Below are positions 1 to 5,395 of a stretch of 5,395 nucleotides of DNA, one piece after another. How positions within the stretch are numbered: the first letter of the stretch is position 1; every line of letters begins with the position of its first letter. The notes under the pieces are model-generated. The model was not told the origin of the DNA, did not search any database, and saw only the letters and a list, made by a program, of their open reading frames with translations. The stretch lies in contig JAFAEA010000115.1 of the NCBI GenBank assembly GCA_023424355.1, forward strand, positions 1 to 5,395, read 5' to 3'. This DNA comes from Chloroflexota bacterium (GTDB lineage Bacteria; Chloroflexota; Chloroflexia; Thermomicrobiales; UBA6265). A program made the position numbers and the translations under genes.

Positions 1-962
1 ACCAGGCCGTACAGCATATCCACCAGGAAGTTGGCGGTAAGCACACCAACCGTGGTGAAAAGGAAGATGGTTTGCATCAGCGGATAATCGCGGTTGCCAA
101 TGGCTTCGAACATCAACCGCCCCATTCCGGGATAGTTGAAGATCTGCTCCACCAGAATCGAGCCACCGACAATGCCACCCAGCGAGATCGCGAATCCGGT
201 GAAGTTCGGCAGAATGGCATTGCGCATTCCATAGGAAATAGCGATTCGTCGCTCGGAGAGTCCCTTGGCGCGGGCCAGGCGGGTGTAATCCTCACCCAGG
301 GTATGCACCATGGTGTTGCGCTGATTCATGATCCAGCCGATGGGTGCTGTAATAAGGAGTGAAAGTGCGGGCAGGATACTGTGATATGCCGCGCTGGAAA
401 TGAAGCCCCAGTTCCAGCCGGGCGTTTCCTCGCCGGCAAAACCGCCACCATCCGGGAACCAGCCAAGCTGGAATGCAAAATAGTAAATCAGCAAAAGTGC
501 AATCCAGAAATACGGCAATGTGCCGAGGAAACTGCTGGTTGTGGTGATAATGGAGTCGAAGAGTCCGTTGCGTCGCCATGCCGCCCAGGTACCCAACAGC
601 GTACCAATGACGAATGCCAGCACCTGGATGGTACCGACCAGCACCAGAGTCCACGGCAACGTTTCCTTGATCATGTGGCTGACGGTGTACGGGAAATAGC
701 TATAGGAAATGCCGAAATCTCCACGCACCAGGGTGCGTAGATAATTCAAATACTGCTCCAGAATCGGCTCATCCGGCACGCCAAGCATGAGCCGAATTGC
801 CTCGATCTGGTGCGGATCCACGGTCTGACTCTGCCCCGTCAAGCGGCTGACGATGGCCTGTGCCGGGTCTCCACCCTGAATACGCGGGATCAGGAAGTTC
901 AACGTCACCGCTGCCCATAAGGTGAGCAGGAAGAATCCTATTTTGCGGAGATAGTAGTTCAT
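1..962 (-). CDS. ABC importer inner-membrane permease, DppB/OppB type (C-terminus cut by window edge)
   Basis: This is the first transmembrane subunit of a family-5 (dipeptide/oligopeptide/oligosaccharide type) ABC importer, and 320 codons are visible. Seen: the N-terminus MNYYLRKIGFFLLTLWAAVT followed by a GDP motif (31-33), the usual DppB opening. Hydrophobic segments lie near residues 9-26, 103-127, 140-166, 193-213, 255-272 and 297-318. The cytoplasmic EAA loop (about 224-252) reads DYTRLARAKGLSERRI, then a conserved G and LP at 251-252, and is the ATPase contact. The family is usually about 305-340 residues, so little is missing. ATG 962 is preceded by AGGTG (970-974) at 7 bases. It lies 51 bases after the binding-protein gene, with a hairpin between, and is probably co-transcribed with it. 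By family knowledge a DppC-type permease and two ATPases should complete the importer, but none is in the window. The substrate is inferred from neighbours to be a beta-galactoside or oligosaccharide. The protein family is near certain and the substrate is not. Confidence 0.95.
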   Translation of the reverse strand, partial: MNYYLRKIGFFLLTLWAAVTLNFLIPRIQGGDPAQAIVSRLTGQSQTVDPHQIEAIRLMLGVPDEPILEQYLNYLRTLVRGDFGISYSYFPYTVSHMIKETLPWTLVLVGTIQVLAFVIGTLLGTWAAWRRNGLFDSIITTTSSFLGTLPYFWIALLLIYYFAFQLGWFPDGGGFAGEETPGWNWGFISSAAYHSILPALSLLITAPIGWIMNQRNTMVHTLGEDYTRLARAKGLSERRIAISYGMRNAILPNFTGFAISLGGIVGGSILVEQIFNYPGMGRLMFEAIGNRDYPLMQTIFLFTTVGVLTANFLVDMLYGL

Positions 963-978
963 AACCGTGCACCTGTAC

Positions 979-1007
979 CGGGCCGGTGGCACAGAACCAC
1001 CGGCCCG
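979..1007 (-). promoter_or_regulatory. intercistronic stem-loop between binding-protein and permease genes
   Basis: A perfect 11-bp, GC-rich inverted repeat (979-989 with 997-1007) encloses a 7-base loop (990-996). It begins 6 bases after the binding-protein stop codon. Reading leftward, the bases after the stem (GTACAGGT) are not T-rich, so it does not look like a complete intrinsic terminator. It also ends only 4 bases before the permease AGGTG ribosome site. Similar hairpins after binding-protein genes (for example malE-malF) protect the upstream message or reduce downstream expression, and that role is inferred here. Stem perfection makes the structure credible, but the function is untested. 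Confidence 0.75.
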
Positions 1008-1013
1008 CGATTA

Positions 1014-2747
1014 CTATGCGTCGTTCGGGTGACGCAGCCTTCGGAAGATGAGCGGCAAATCGCCGGAACCGGCGTATGGATCCTCTTCGGATGGCCAACC
1101 AACAGCATTTGCCGTGCGATATTCGAACCACACTGCGCCGTACCAGAGGTTGATAGTGGGCAGTTCGTTGTACTGAATCAGCTGGAGCTGCTGGGCGATT
1201 TCCAGCTGTTCCTCATCGGTTTGTGCTGAAAGGAACTGGGTGAGCAGTTCGTCGGTTTCGGGATCTTCCCAGCGCTCGAAGTTGCTGGTGGCACGTTCGC
1301 CAACCGGTGCACTGAGGGCTGAACTCAGATGATCGGCATAGTTGCGATACATGCTGCAGCCACCGCCGTGCACGTTGAAACAGAGATCGAAGTTACCGGT
1401 CGGGCGATCCTGATCGTTGAGGATCGATGGATCCGGTGTCTCCACATTCACCTGCATACCGATGTTGTTCAGGCTCTCGGCCACGATATTGGCGGCCTGC
1501 ACCCAATCGGCCCATCCGGCCTGCACCTTGAAGGTGAACTCCACGTTATTCCCGTTCGGATCCTTCAATGTGTCGCCATCGTAGCTGTAGCCATTCTCTT
1601 CCAGCAGTGACTTGGCGCCATCCGGATCAAAGGCAATCACACCTTCATCGGGGATCTCGGAGGAGAGCCAATCTGACTGACCCGGCACCTTCAGGCCGCT
1701 TTGGCTCGCCGGAGTGACATAGCCAAGTTGGGCCTTTTGAACAATCTCATCCTTATCCACAGCCATAGCCACGGCCTTGCGGAAGTTCACATCGTTGAAC
1801 GGTTCCTTGGTGAGATTGAAGTAGAGCGATACCAAACCACCCTGTGCGAACCAGTAGTGGTTGTTATCCGGATCGGCAGAGACGTACACCTCTTCGACAT
1901 TCGGAATGTACATGGCATTCCAGTCGTACTCACCGTTTGCGAGTCGAAGCATATCCGCCTGGCCCTCGGCCGGCTTTGTGAAGCCAACTTCCTGGATGGC
2001 GATTTCATCTGCCGCCCAGTAGCTCTCGTTCTTGGTGAAGATCACCTGCTCCGAGTTGAAGCTGCCCAGCGTGTATGGTCCGGTACCGACCGGACTTTCG
2101 GCATTGATCTCGGAGACTGGATCGGAAATGCCTTCCCAAATGTGCTTCGGCACAATAAAGGTATCCACAATAGGGTGGAAAATCGGCACCGATGGCTGGC
2201 TGAAGGTGAAGGTTACCGTGTTGCCATCGGCTACTACGGTATCCAAACTGCCGGTGGCACCGCGGAGATCCAGTGCCGCATTGCTCTTCACCAGCTCGAA
2301 GGTGAACACCACATCATCGGCGGTGAACGGTGTGCCATCGTTCCAGGTCACACCTTCGCGGATGGTGAACACCAGATTCTGCGGATCAGTCCATTCGTAG
2401 CTGGATGCCAGGAACGGCACCTCTTCGCAGTTGTAGCTGTTGATGAAATAGAGCTTCTCGAACAGCAGATTCTCGGTTCCGGAGATCTTGTTGGGCGAGA
2501 ATGGATTGAAGTTCGCCTGCGGATTGGATCCACCGCCCATGCCGCCACCATTCAGACGCGGAATTGGCTCGCCAACCGGAGATGCCACCGGAGTTTGCGC
2601 CATCAGTGAGCTGTACGGGAGGCTGCTGGCCATGGCTCCACCGGTTACTGCCGCCGCGCCCATGAGCAACTTGCGGCGATCGATGGTACAGGAATCGCCG
2701 ATGCAGGATTTGCCATTGCTATATTTTTGCTTCGTTTGATCAGTCAT
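1014..2747 (-). CDS. Tat-exported family-5 extracellular solute-binding protein of an ABC importer
   Basis: This 577-residue protein is the ligand-capturing component of the importer, acting outside the membrane. Seen: a long N-region with two cysteines (C15, C20), a twin-arginine motif (IDRRKLLMG, R24-R25), a hydrophobic run to about residue 50 (possible cleavage after LMA), then a Thr/Pro/Ser linker (TPVASPVGEP) and a Gly-rich stretch. The mature part has SBP_bac_5 hallmarks: FTIREGVTWNDGTPFTADDV near 127-146, GTGPYTLGSF at 221-230, FRKAVAMAVDKDEI at 322-335, and a C-terminal LPTINLWYG segment. No lipobox cysteine follows the hydrophobic run. ATG 2747 is preferred over TTG 2768 because AAAGGAG (2758-2764) lies 10 bases before it and would be inside the longer form. 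It follows the repressor gene by 33 bases and precedes the permease, so all three form one operon. Family-5 proteins bind peptides, nickel or oligosaccharides. The adjoining GH35 enzyme favours a sugar, by inference. Confidence 0.95.
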   Translation of the reverse strand: MTDQTKQKYSNGKSCIGDSCTIDRRKLLMGAAAVTGGAMASSLPYSSLMAQTPVASPVGEPIPRLNGGGMGGGSNPQANFNPFSPNKISGTENLLFEKLYFINSYNCEEVPFLASSYEWTDPQNLVFTIREGVTWNDGTPFTADDVVFTFELVKSNAALDLRGATGSLDTVVADGNTVTFTFSQPSVPIFHPIVDTFIVPKHIWEGISDPVSEINAESPVGTGPYTLGSFNSEQVIFTKNESYWAADEIAIQEVGFTKPAEGQADMLRLANGEYDWNAMYIPNVEEVYVSADPDNNHYWFAQGGLVSLYFNLTKEPFNDVNFRKAVAMAVDKDEIVQKAQLGYVTPASQSGLKVPGQSDWLSSEIPDEGVIAFDPDGAKSLLEENGYSYDGDTLKDPNGNNVEFTFKVQAGWADWVQAANIVAESLNNIGMQVNVETPDPSILNDQDRPTGNFDLCFNVHGGGCSMYRNYADHLSSALSAPVGERATSNFERWEDPETDELLTQFLSAQTDEEQLEIAQQLQLIQYNELPTINLWYGAVWFEYRTANAVGWPSEEDPYAGSGDLPLIFRRLRHPNDA

Positions 2748-2757
2748 GATTGTGAGC

Positions 2758-2764
2758 TCCTTTG
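2758..2764 (-). promoter_or_regulatory. ribosome binding site deciding the binding-protein start
   Basis: AAAGGAG on the minus strand lies 10 bases upstream of ATG 2747. It sits inside the codons of the longer TTG-started reading (2768), which therefore is unlikely to be the true start. It also lies in the 33-base gap after the repressor stop, consistent with translation from a shared message. Confidence 0.8.
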
Positions 2765-2780
2765 CCAATTTCCGAAATAC

Positions 2781-3830
2781 TCAATCGTGAACGGCAACAC
2801 TCCTTTCAAACTGGTTTGCGGTTTGTGCCTGCGAGGCGCAGCCGCAACTTTCTCTTGTGACCAAATCGGTAGGAATCACGAAATCTGCTTCCACGGCTTC
2901 GCCATTTAGCAAGGCCAGCAGCGTTTTGGATGTCTGAATACCAAGGGTGTGCACTGGCTGTCTCACCGTTGTGAGCGATGGCACCATGTGGGCCGATATC
3001 TCGATATCGTCCCAACCAGTGATCGCCAGATCCTGCGGTACGCGAATGCCACGGCCACTCAGCGCGGCGATGGTGCCCACCGCGATTTGATCGTTGGCAC
3101 ACATGAGCACGTCTGGCAGTTCGGGTTGCGATACGAGATGGCGAGCCACGGATTCGCCGGCATTGAAATCGAATTCGGCCGGAATTGCTTCGGTTGGCGC
3201 GGCTATTCCTGCCTCTGCGAGAGTGGTGGCAAGTGCATCCCAGCGGTCTTGCGCATCCGGACTGCCCTCGATGGTGCCGGCAAATGCGAAGCGGGTGTAG
3301 CCATGATCCTCGATGAGATGTCTCACCAGAGATACCGTGCCGCGGTAGTTATCGACGCGCACCGTAGGAATGCCATTCACCGGATGCTGCGAAACCAGCA
3401 CCAGCGGCTTTCCCGATCGCTGTACCTGCTCGATTACCTCCTCGGATACCGTGCCGCCCATAATGGCGATTCCATCCACTCGGCCGACCAGCGATTGAAT
3501 CTGCCGATTTGCCCCCGGCAGCATGTGTGTGGAAAGCACCAGCACCGCCTTTTGGTGCGCAAGCGCCTGGCCGGAACAGCCTTGTACAACCTCGCCGAAG
3601 AAGGGACCGCTCAGCCCCGGAACCACAAATGCCAACGTATCGTGCTTACGATTTGCCAGAGCGCGACCGCTTTCGTTGGGGGTGTAACTCAGCTTTTCAA
3701 TCGCACATTGAACCCGCTCGCGCGTGGAATCACTCACGCCATCCTGGCTGTGAATCACGCGAGAAACGGTGGCGATCGATACCCCGGCTGCTGCCGCGAC
3801 ATCGTGGATGGTTGCTCCCCTGGAAGCCAT
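2781..3830 (-). CDS. LacI/GalR-family transcriptional repressor
   Basis: This 349-residue protein is a DNA-binding regulator that responds to a sugar ligand. Seen: an N-terminal helix-turn-helix (residues 7-26, TIHDVAAAAGVSIATVSRVI), then the expected YTPNESGRALA segment at 49-59, which includes the hinge helix. A periplasmic-binding-protein-like sensor follows: LAFVVPGLSGPFFGEVVQG at about 66-84, VRVDNYRG at 157-164, VLMCANDQIAVG at 241-252, ITGWDDIEIS at 270-279 and LTTVRQP at 286-292. It closes with the family ending TRESCG. Length is normal for the family (about 330-350). ATG 3830 is chosen because GGAG (3836-3839) lies 5 bases before it and the protein then begins as usual just before the HTH. 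A GTG start at 3878 would swallow the operator at 3851-3862 and lacks a ribosome site. It heads the importer operon and is divergent from the GH35 gene. The recognition helix VSIATVSR resembles GalR (VSVATVSR) and CcpA (VSMATVSR), fitting the nearby palindrome. The ligand is unknown and is presumably a galactoside or galactose. Confidence 0.96.
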   Translation of the reverse strand: MASRGATIHDVAAAAGVSIATVSRVIHSQDGVSDSTRERVQCAIEKLSYTPNESGRALANRKHDTLAFVVPGLSGPFFGEVVQGCSGQALAHQKAVLVLSTHMLPGANRQIQSLVGRVDGIAIMGGTVSEEVIEQVQRSGKPLVLVSQHPVNGIPTVRVDNYRGTVSLVRHLIEDHGYTRFAFAGTIEGSPDAQDRWDALATTLAEAGIAAPTEAIPAEFDFNAGESVARHLVSQPELPDVLMCANDQIAVGTIAALSGRGIRVPQDLAITGWDDIEISAHMVPSLTTVRQPVHTLGIQTSKTLLALLNGEAVEADFVIPTDLVTRESCGCASQAQTANQFERSVAVHD

Positions 3831-3835
3831 TCCCA

Positions 3836-3839
3836 CTCC
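3836..3839 (-). promoter_or_regulatory. ribosome binding site of the repressor gene
   Basis: GGAG on the minus strand is spaced 5 bases from ATG 3830. It supports this start over the GTG at 3878, which has no purine-rich sequence in front of it. Confidence 0.65.
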
Positions 3840-3849
3840 GATCAAAATA

Positions 3850-3863
3850 CGTAAACGTTTACA
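3850..3863. promoter_or_regulatory. LacI/GalR-type operator palindrome in the divergent gap
   Basis: The core gtaaacgtttac (3851-3862) is a perfect 12-bp palindrome with central CG, as in GalR, PurR and CcpA (cre) sites. Extended to 3850-3863 it fits the cre consensus TGWNANCGNTNWCA at every position but the first. It lies 20 bases upstream of the repressor ATG and about 86 bases upstream of the hydrolase start. Its right half is also a plausible -35 box (TTTACA) for rightward transcription, and on the other strand the same bases read TGTAAA, a possible but weak leftward -10. Binding would therefore be expected to repress both directions, including the repressor's own gene. It is most likely the site of the adjacent repressor. 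I see no second copy in the window. Confidence 0.85.
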
Positions 3864-3886
3864 TTTGCTGGTTACCACAATACTCT
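3858..3886 (+). promoter_or_regulatory. possible sigma-70 promoter for the GH35 gene
   Basis: TTTACA (3858-3863, five of six against TTGACA) is followed at 17 bases by TACTCT (3881-3886, only three of six against TATAAT). The start of transcription would be near 3893, giving a leader of about 55 bases. The -35 box overlaps the right half of the operator, a sensible place for repression. The weak -10 keeps confidence low. I found no convincing leftward -35/-10 pair. Confidence 0.4.
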
Positions 3887-3897
3887 TACATCAAGAA

Positions 3898-3936
3898 ATC
3901 CGCAAGAGTACTGTGTCTTGTCGTTTGTATACGGAT
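3898..3936 (+). repeat. nested short inverted repeats in the GH35 leader
   Basis: An inner pair caaga (3903-3907) / tcttg (3916-3920) has an 8-base loop. It is flanked by an outer pair atccg (3898-3902) / cggat (3932-3936). The left arms are contiguous, while 11 unpaired bases separate the right arms. The structure would end one base before the ribosome binding site at 3938. The stems are short and partly AT-containing, so this may be chance. If real, it would affect translation initiation or message stability. Confidence 0.25.
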
Positions 3937-3937
3937 C

Positions 3938-3944
3938 GGAGGAG
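3938..3944 (+). promoter_or_regulatory. strong ribosome binding site for a TTG start
   Basis: GGAGGAG lies 4 bases before TTG 3949 (6 bases counted from GGAGG). No in-frame ATG occurs until about codon 101, which is well inside the conserved catalytic domain, so this site fixes the otherwise hidden start. Confidence 0.85.
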
Positions 3945-3948
3945 TAAC

Positions 3949-5395
3949 TTGGCTGATATTCAGATCCAACAAAAAGCAATTTTGATTAATAGCAAACCGC
4001 AACTCATCATCTCTGGGGAAGTTCACTATTACCGGCTCAATCGTGAAGATTGGCGTGATCGACTGGAGAAGCTGCGCGATGCCGGCTGCAATACGGTGGC
4101 GAGTTACATTCCGTGGCTTTGTCACGAGCCGGTCCGCGGCGAGTTCGATCTCGATGGTCACACCCGCGATAGTCTCGATCTCGGTGCCTTTATCGATCTC
4201 GCGCACGAACTGGGACTCTGGTTCATCGCGCGTCCCGGTCCATTCATCATGGCGGAGATGAAAAATGAGGGCGTGCCGTTCTACCTGTACGATGACTACC
4301 CGGAGATCGTGCCCGTCACCTGGGATGGCAAACCGGCTCCTACCAGAACACTGGATTACCTCGCACCCAATTTTCTTGCCGCTACGGGAATCTGGTTCGA
4401 TCACGTGATGCCAGTGCTCGCCGATCGATTGATCCAGCACGGTGGCAACATCATCAGCGTGCAACTCGATAACGAAGTGGGCATGCTCAGTTGGGTGAGC
4501 AATTCCCCGGATCTGACGGATAACGTTGTTGATGACTTCTGGACGTGGCAGGAGGATCGTTACGGAAAAGGCGTAAGGTATCCATTTACGAAGGCCAACG
4601 CACGCAAATCAATCCGATCACCGCAAGATGACTACGCCGGCAAGCTGATGTCGGATCTCGCTCACTACATGCGAAATCGCTTCGCCCGCTACTTCGATGC
4701 ACTGCGCTCAATGGCAGAAGAACGAGGCGTGCGGGATGTGCCGTTTATCGTGAACATCCACGGCACCGAAGCCGGTGGAGGGGCCAGTTACCCCATCGGC
4801 ATCAGTCAACTTTACGAGAGCTACGCCAAGCCGGGGTACATCTCCGGTTCGGATCACTATCTGGGTAACCTGACGTTGGCCAACGCGCCAGACTGGTACC
4901 TGATGAATGCTTACCAGGATTCCGTAAACTCAGGCGATCAACCGCTGACATCAGTAGAGTTTGAAGCTGGTGAAGGCGATTACGGCAGCAGCATGGGTGC
5001 CCGCCTCGATCCTTCGGCATTGGCGTTCAAGCTGCGTATGGCCGTCGCCCAAGGCAACCGCCTGGTCAACTACTACCTGTTCACCGGAGGTATCAACTAT
5101 CGGATGGATGCACATCTCAGGGACGGTAATGATCGCATCAGCTTCACTGGTGAGCGGCACGGCACTGGAGCACCGGTGAATCCGGAGGGCGTGCTCAGTT
5201 ACACCTATCCGGCCCTTACCCGCGCAAACACCACGATGTCCGCCCTTGCAGAGAAGGTGTCGGTTGCCACCGAGCAGGTCGATAACATCACCATGGCCTT
5301 TGTTCCGGACTATTACGCGACCGAGAGTGTGTATCCGCAAAGCGAACTGATGAAAGAAATCGCCACGCAGTTGAAGCGAAATCGCTTCGGTGGGC
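3949..5395 (+). CDS. glycoside hydrolase family 35, beta-galactosidase type (C-terminus cut by window edge)
   Basis: The predicted enzyme releases terminal beta-linked galactose from glycosides by a retaining mechanism; 482 codons are visible. Seen: an N-terminal GH35 TIM-barrel with SGEVHYYR (22-29), WRDRLEKLRDAGCNTVASYIPW (35-56) leading into HEP (59-61), GEFDLDG (64-70) and RPGPFIMAE (95-103). VQLDNEVG (171-178) carries the likely acid/base E176, and TSVEFEAG (334-341) the likely nucleophile E337. These catalytic assignments follow from family alignment by eye. No signal peptide or lipobox is visible, so it should act in the cytoplasm on sugars brought in by the divergent importer. The start is TTG behind GGAGGAG, with no usable ATG nearby. 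GH35 enzymes are commonly about 580-800 residues or more, so accessory beta domains probably lie to the right. The substrate-contact stretch IMAEMKNEGVPFYL differs from the plant/animal ICAEW-GG-P-WL pattern, so exact specificity is uncertain. Confidence 0.94.
   Translation, partial: MADIQIQQKAILINSKPQLIISGEVHYYRLNREDWRDRLEKLRDAGCNTVASYIPWLCHEPVRGEFDLDGHTRDSLDLGAFIDLAHELGLWFIARPGPFIMAEMKNEGVPFYLYDDYPEIVPVTWDGKPAPTRTLDYLAPNFLAATGIWFDHVMPVLADRLIQHGGNIISVQLDNEVGMLSWVSNSPDLTDNVVDDFWTWQEDRYGKGVRYPFTKANARKSIRSPQDDYAGKLMSDLAHYMRNRFARYFDALRSMAEERGVRDVPFIVNIHGTEAGGGASYPIGISQLYESYAKPGYISGSDHYLGNLTLANAPDWYLMNAYQDSVNSGDQPLTSVEFEAGEGDYGSSMGARLDPSALAFKLRMAVAQGNRLVNYYLFTGGINYRMDAHLRDGNDRISFTGERHGTGAPVNPEGVLSYTYPALTRANTTMSALAEKVSVATEQVDNITMAFVPDYYATESVYPQSELMKEIATQLKRNRFGG

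Noticed and set aside
979..1007. The hairpin as a true rho-independent terminator ending the operon after the binding-protein gene
   Set aside because: No T-run follows the stem in either direction, and the permease of the same importer begins directly beyond it. A partial attenuator or stabiliser fits better.
1701..2609. Long rightward open frame of about 302 codons opposite the binding-protein gene
   Set aside because: It lies wholly antisense to a clear family-5 binding protein. Its translation is rich in His, Arg, Ile and Val with no recognisable domain, and it lacks a ribosome site. It is a codon-bias shadow.
2949..3854. Long rightward open frame of about 301 codons opposite the repressor gene
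   Set aside because: It is antisense to an unmistakable LacI-family gene, with a Cys/His/Arg-rich composition and no domain. It also ends within the operator region.
3831..3878. Sixteen-residue N-terminal extension of the repressor from GTG 3878
   Set aside because: The extension would translate the operator palindrome, has no ribosome site before it and precedes the standard LacI-family N-terminus. ATG 3830 has GGAG at 5 bases.
3831..3948. A small gene, riboswitch or RNA gene in the divergent gap
   Set aside because: At 118 bases, the gap is filled by the operator, promoter elements and ribosome sites. I see no riboswitch core motif and no credible short coding frame with its own ribosome site.
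3886..4464. Leftward open frame of about 192 codons opposite the start of the GH35 gene
   Set aside because: The opposite strand carries conserved GH35 motifs throughout. The leftward product has no family features and would run into the divergent promoter region.

Overview
The window is a carbohydrate-uptake-and-hydrolysis locus built around one regulatory gap. A leftward operon (minus strand) encodes, in transcription order, a LacI/GalR-family repressor (2781-3830), a Tat-type family-5 extracellular solute-binding protein (1014-2747) and the first inner-membrane permease of the same ABC importer (1-962, C-terminus outside the window). A rightward gene (3949 to beyond 5395) encodes a cytoplasmic glycoside hydrolase family 35 (beta-galactosidase type) enzyme. 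It starts at TTG behind a strong Shine-Dalgarno sequence and runs off the right edge.

The 118-bp divergent gap (3831-3948) holds a perfect 12-bp palindrome, gtaaacgtttac (3851-3862). It is of the GalR/CcpA operator type and sits just upstream of the repressor start. One half overlaps a plausible -35 box for the rightward hydrolase promoter. The repressor's recognition helix (VSIATVSR) is of the same GalR/CcpA kind, so protein and site match. The simplest model is a self-controlled switch. Without ligand, the repressor shuts both its own operon and the hydrolase gene. When a galactoside-type sugar enters the cell, importer and hydrolase are made together.

A strong 11-bp stem-loop (979-1007) with no following T-run lies between the binding-protein and permease genes. 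This is the place where many binding-protein operons use a hairpin to keep the binding-protein message more abundant than the permease message. The second permease and the ATPase genes, if linked, would lie beyond position 1.

The organism is a bacterium of moderately high GC content. The Tat signal followed by a TPVASPVG-type linker on the binding protein, together with family-5 sugar importers, LacI regulators and GH35 enzymes, would fit Chloroflexota (Thermomicrobiales-like). This is a tentative impression, not a proof. I see no RNA genes, mobile elements, CRISPR or phage features, and no non-coding stretch above about 120 bases. I do not see an undescribed system here. The points of interest are the regulatory architecture, the hidden TTG-started hydrolase, the unusual binding-protein N-terminus and the choice of a peptide-type importer for a sugar locus.
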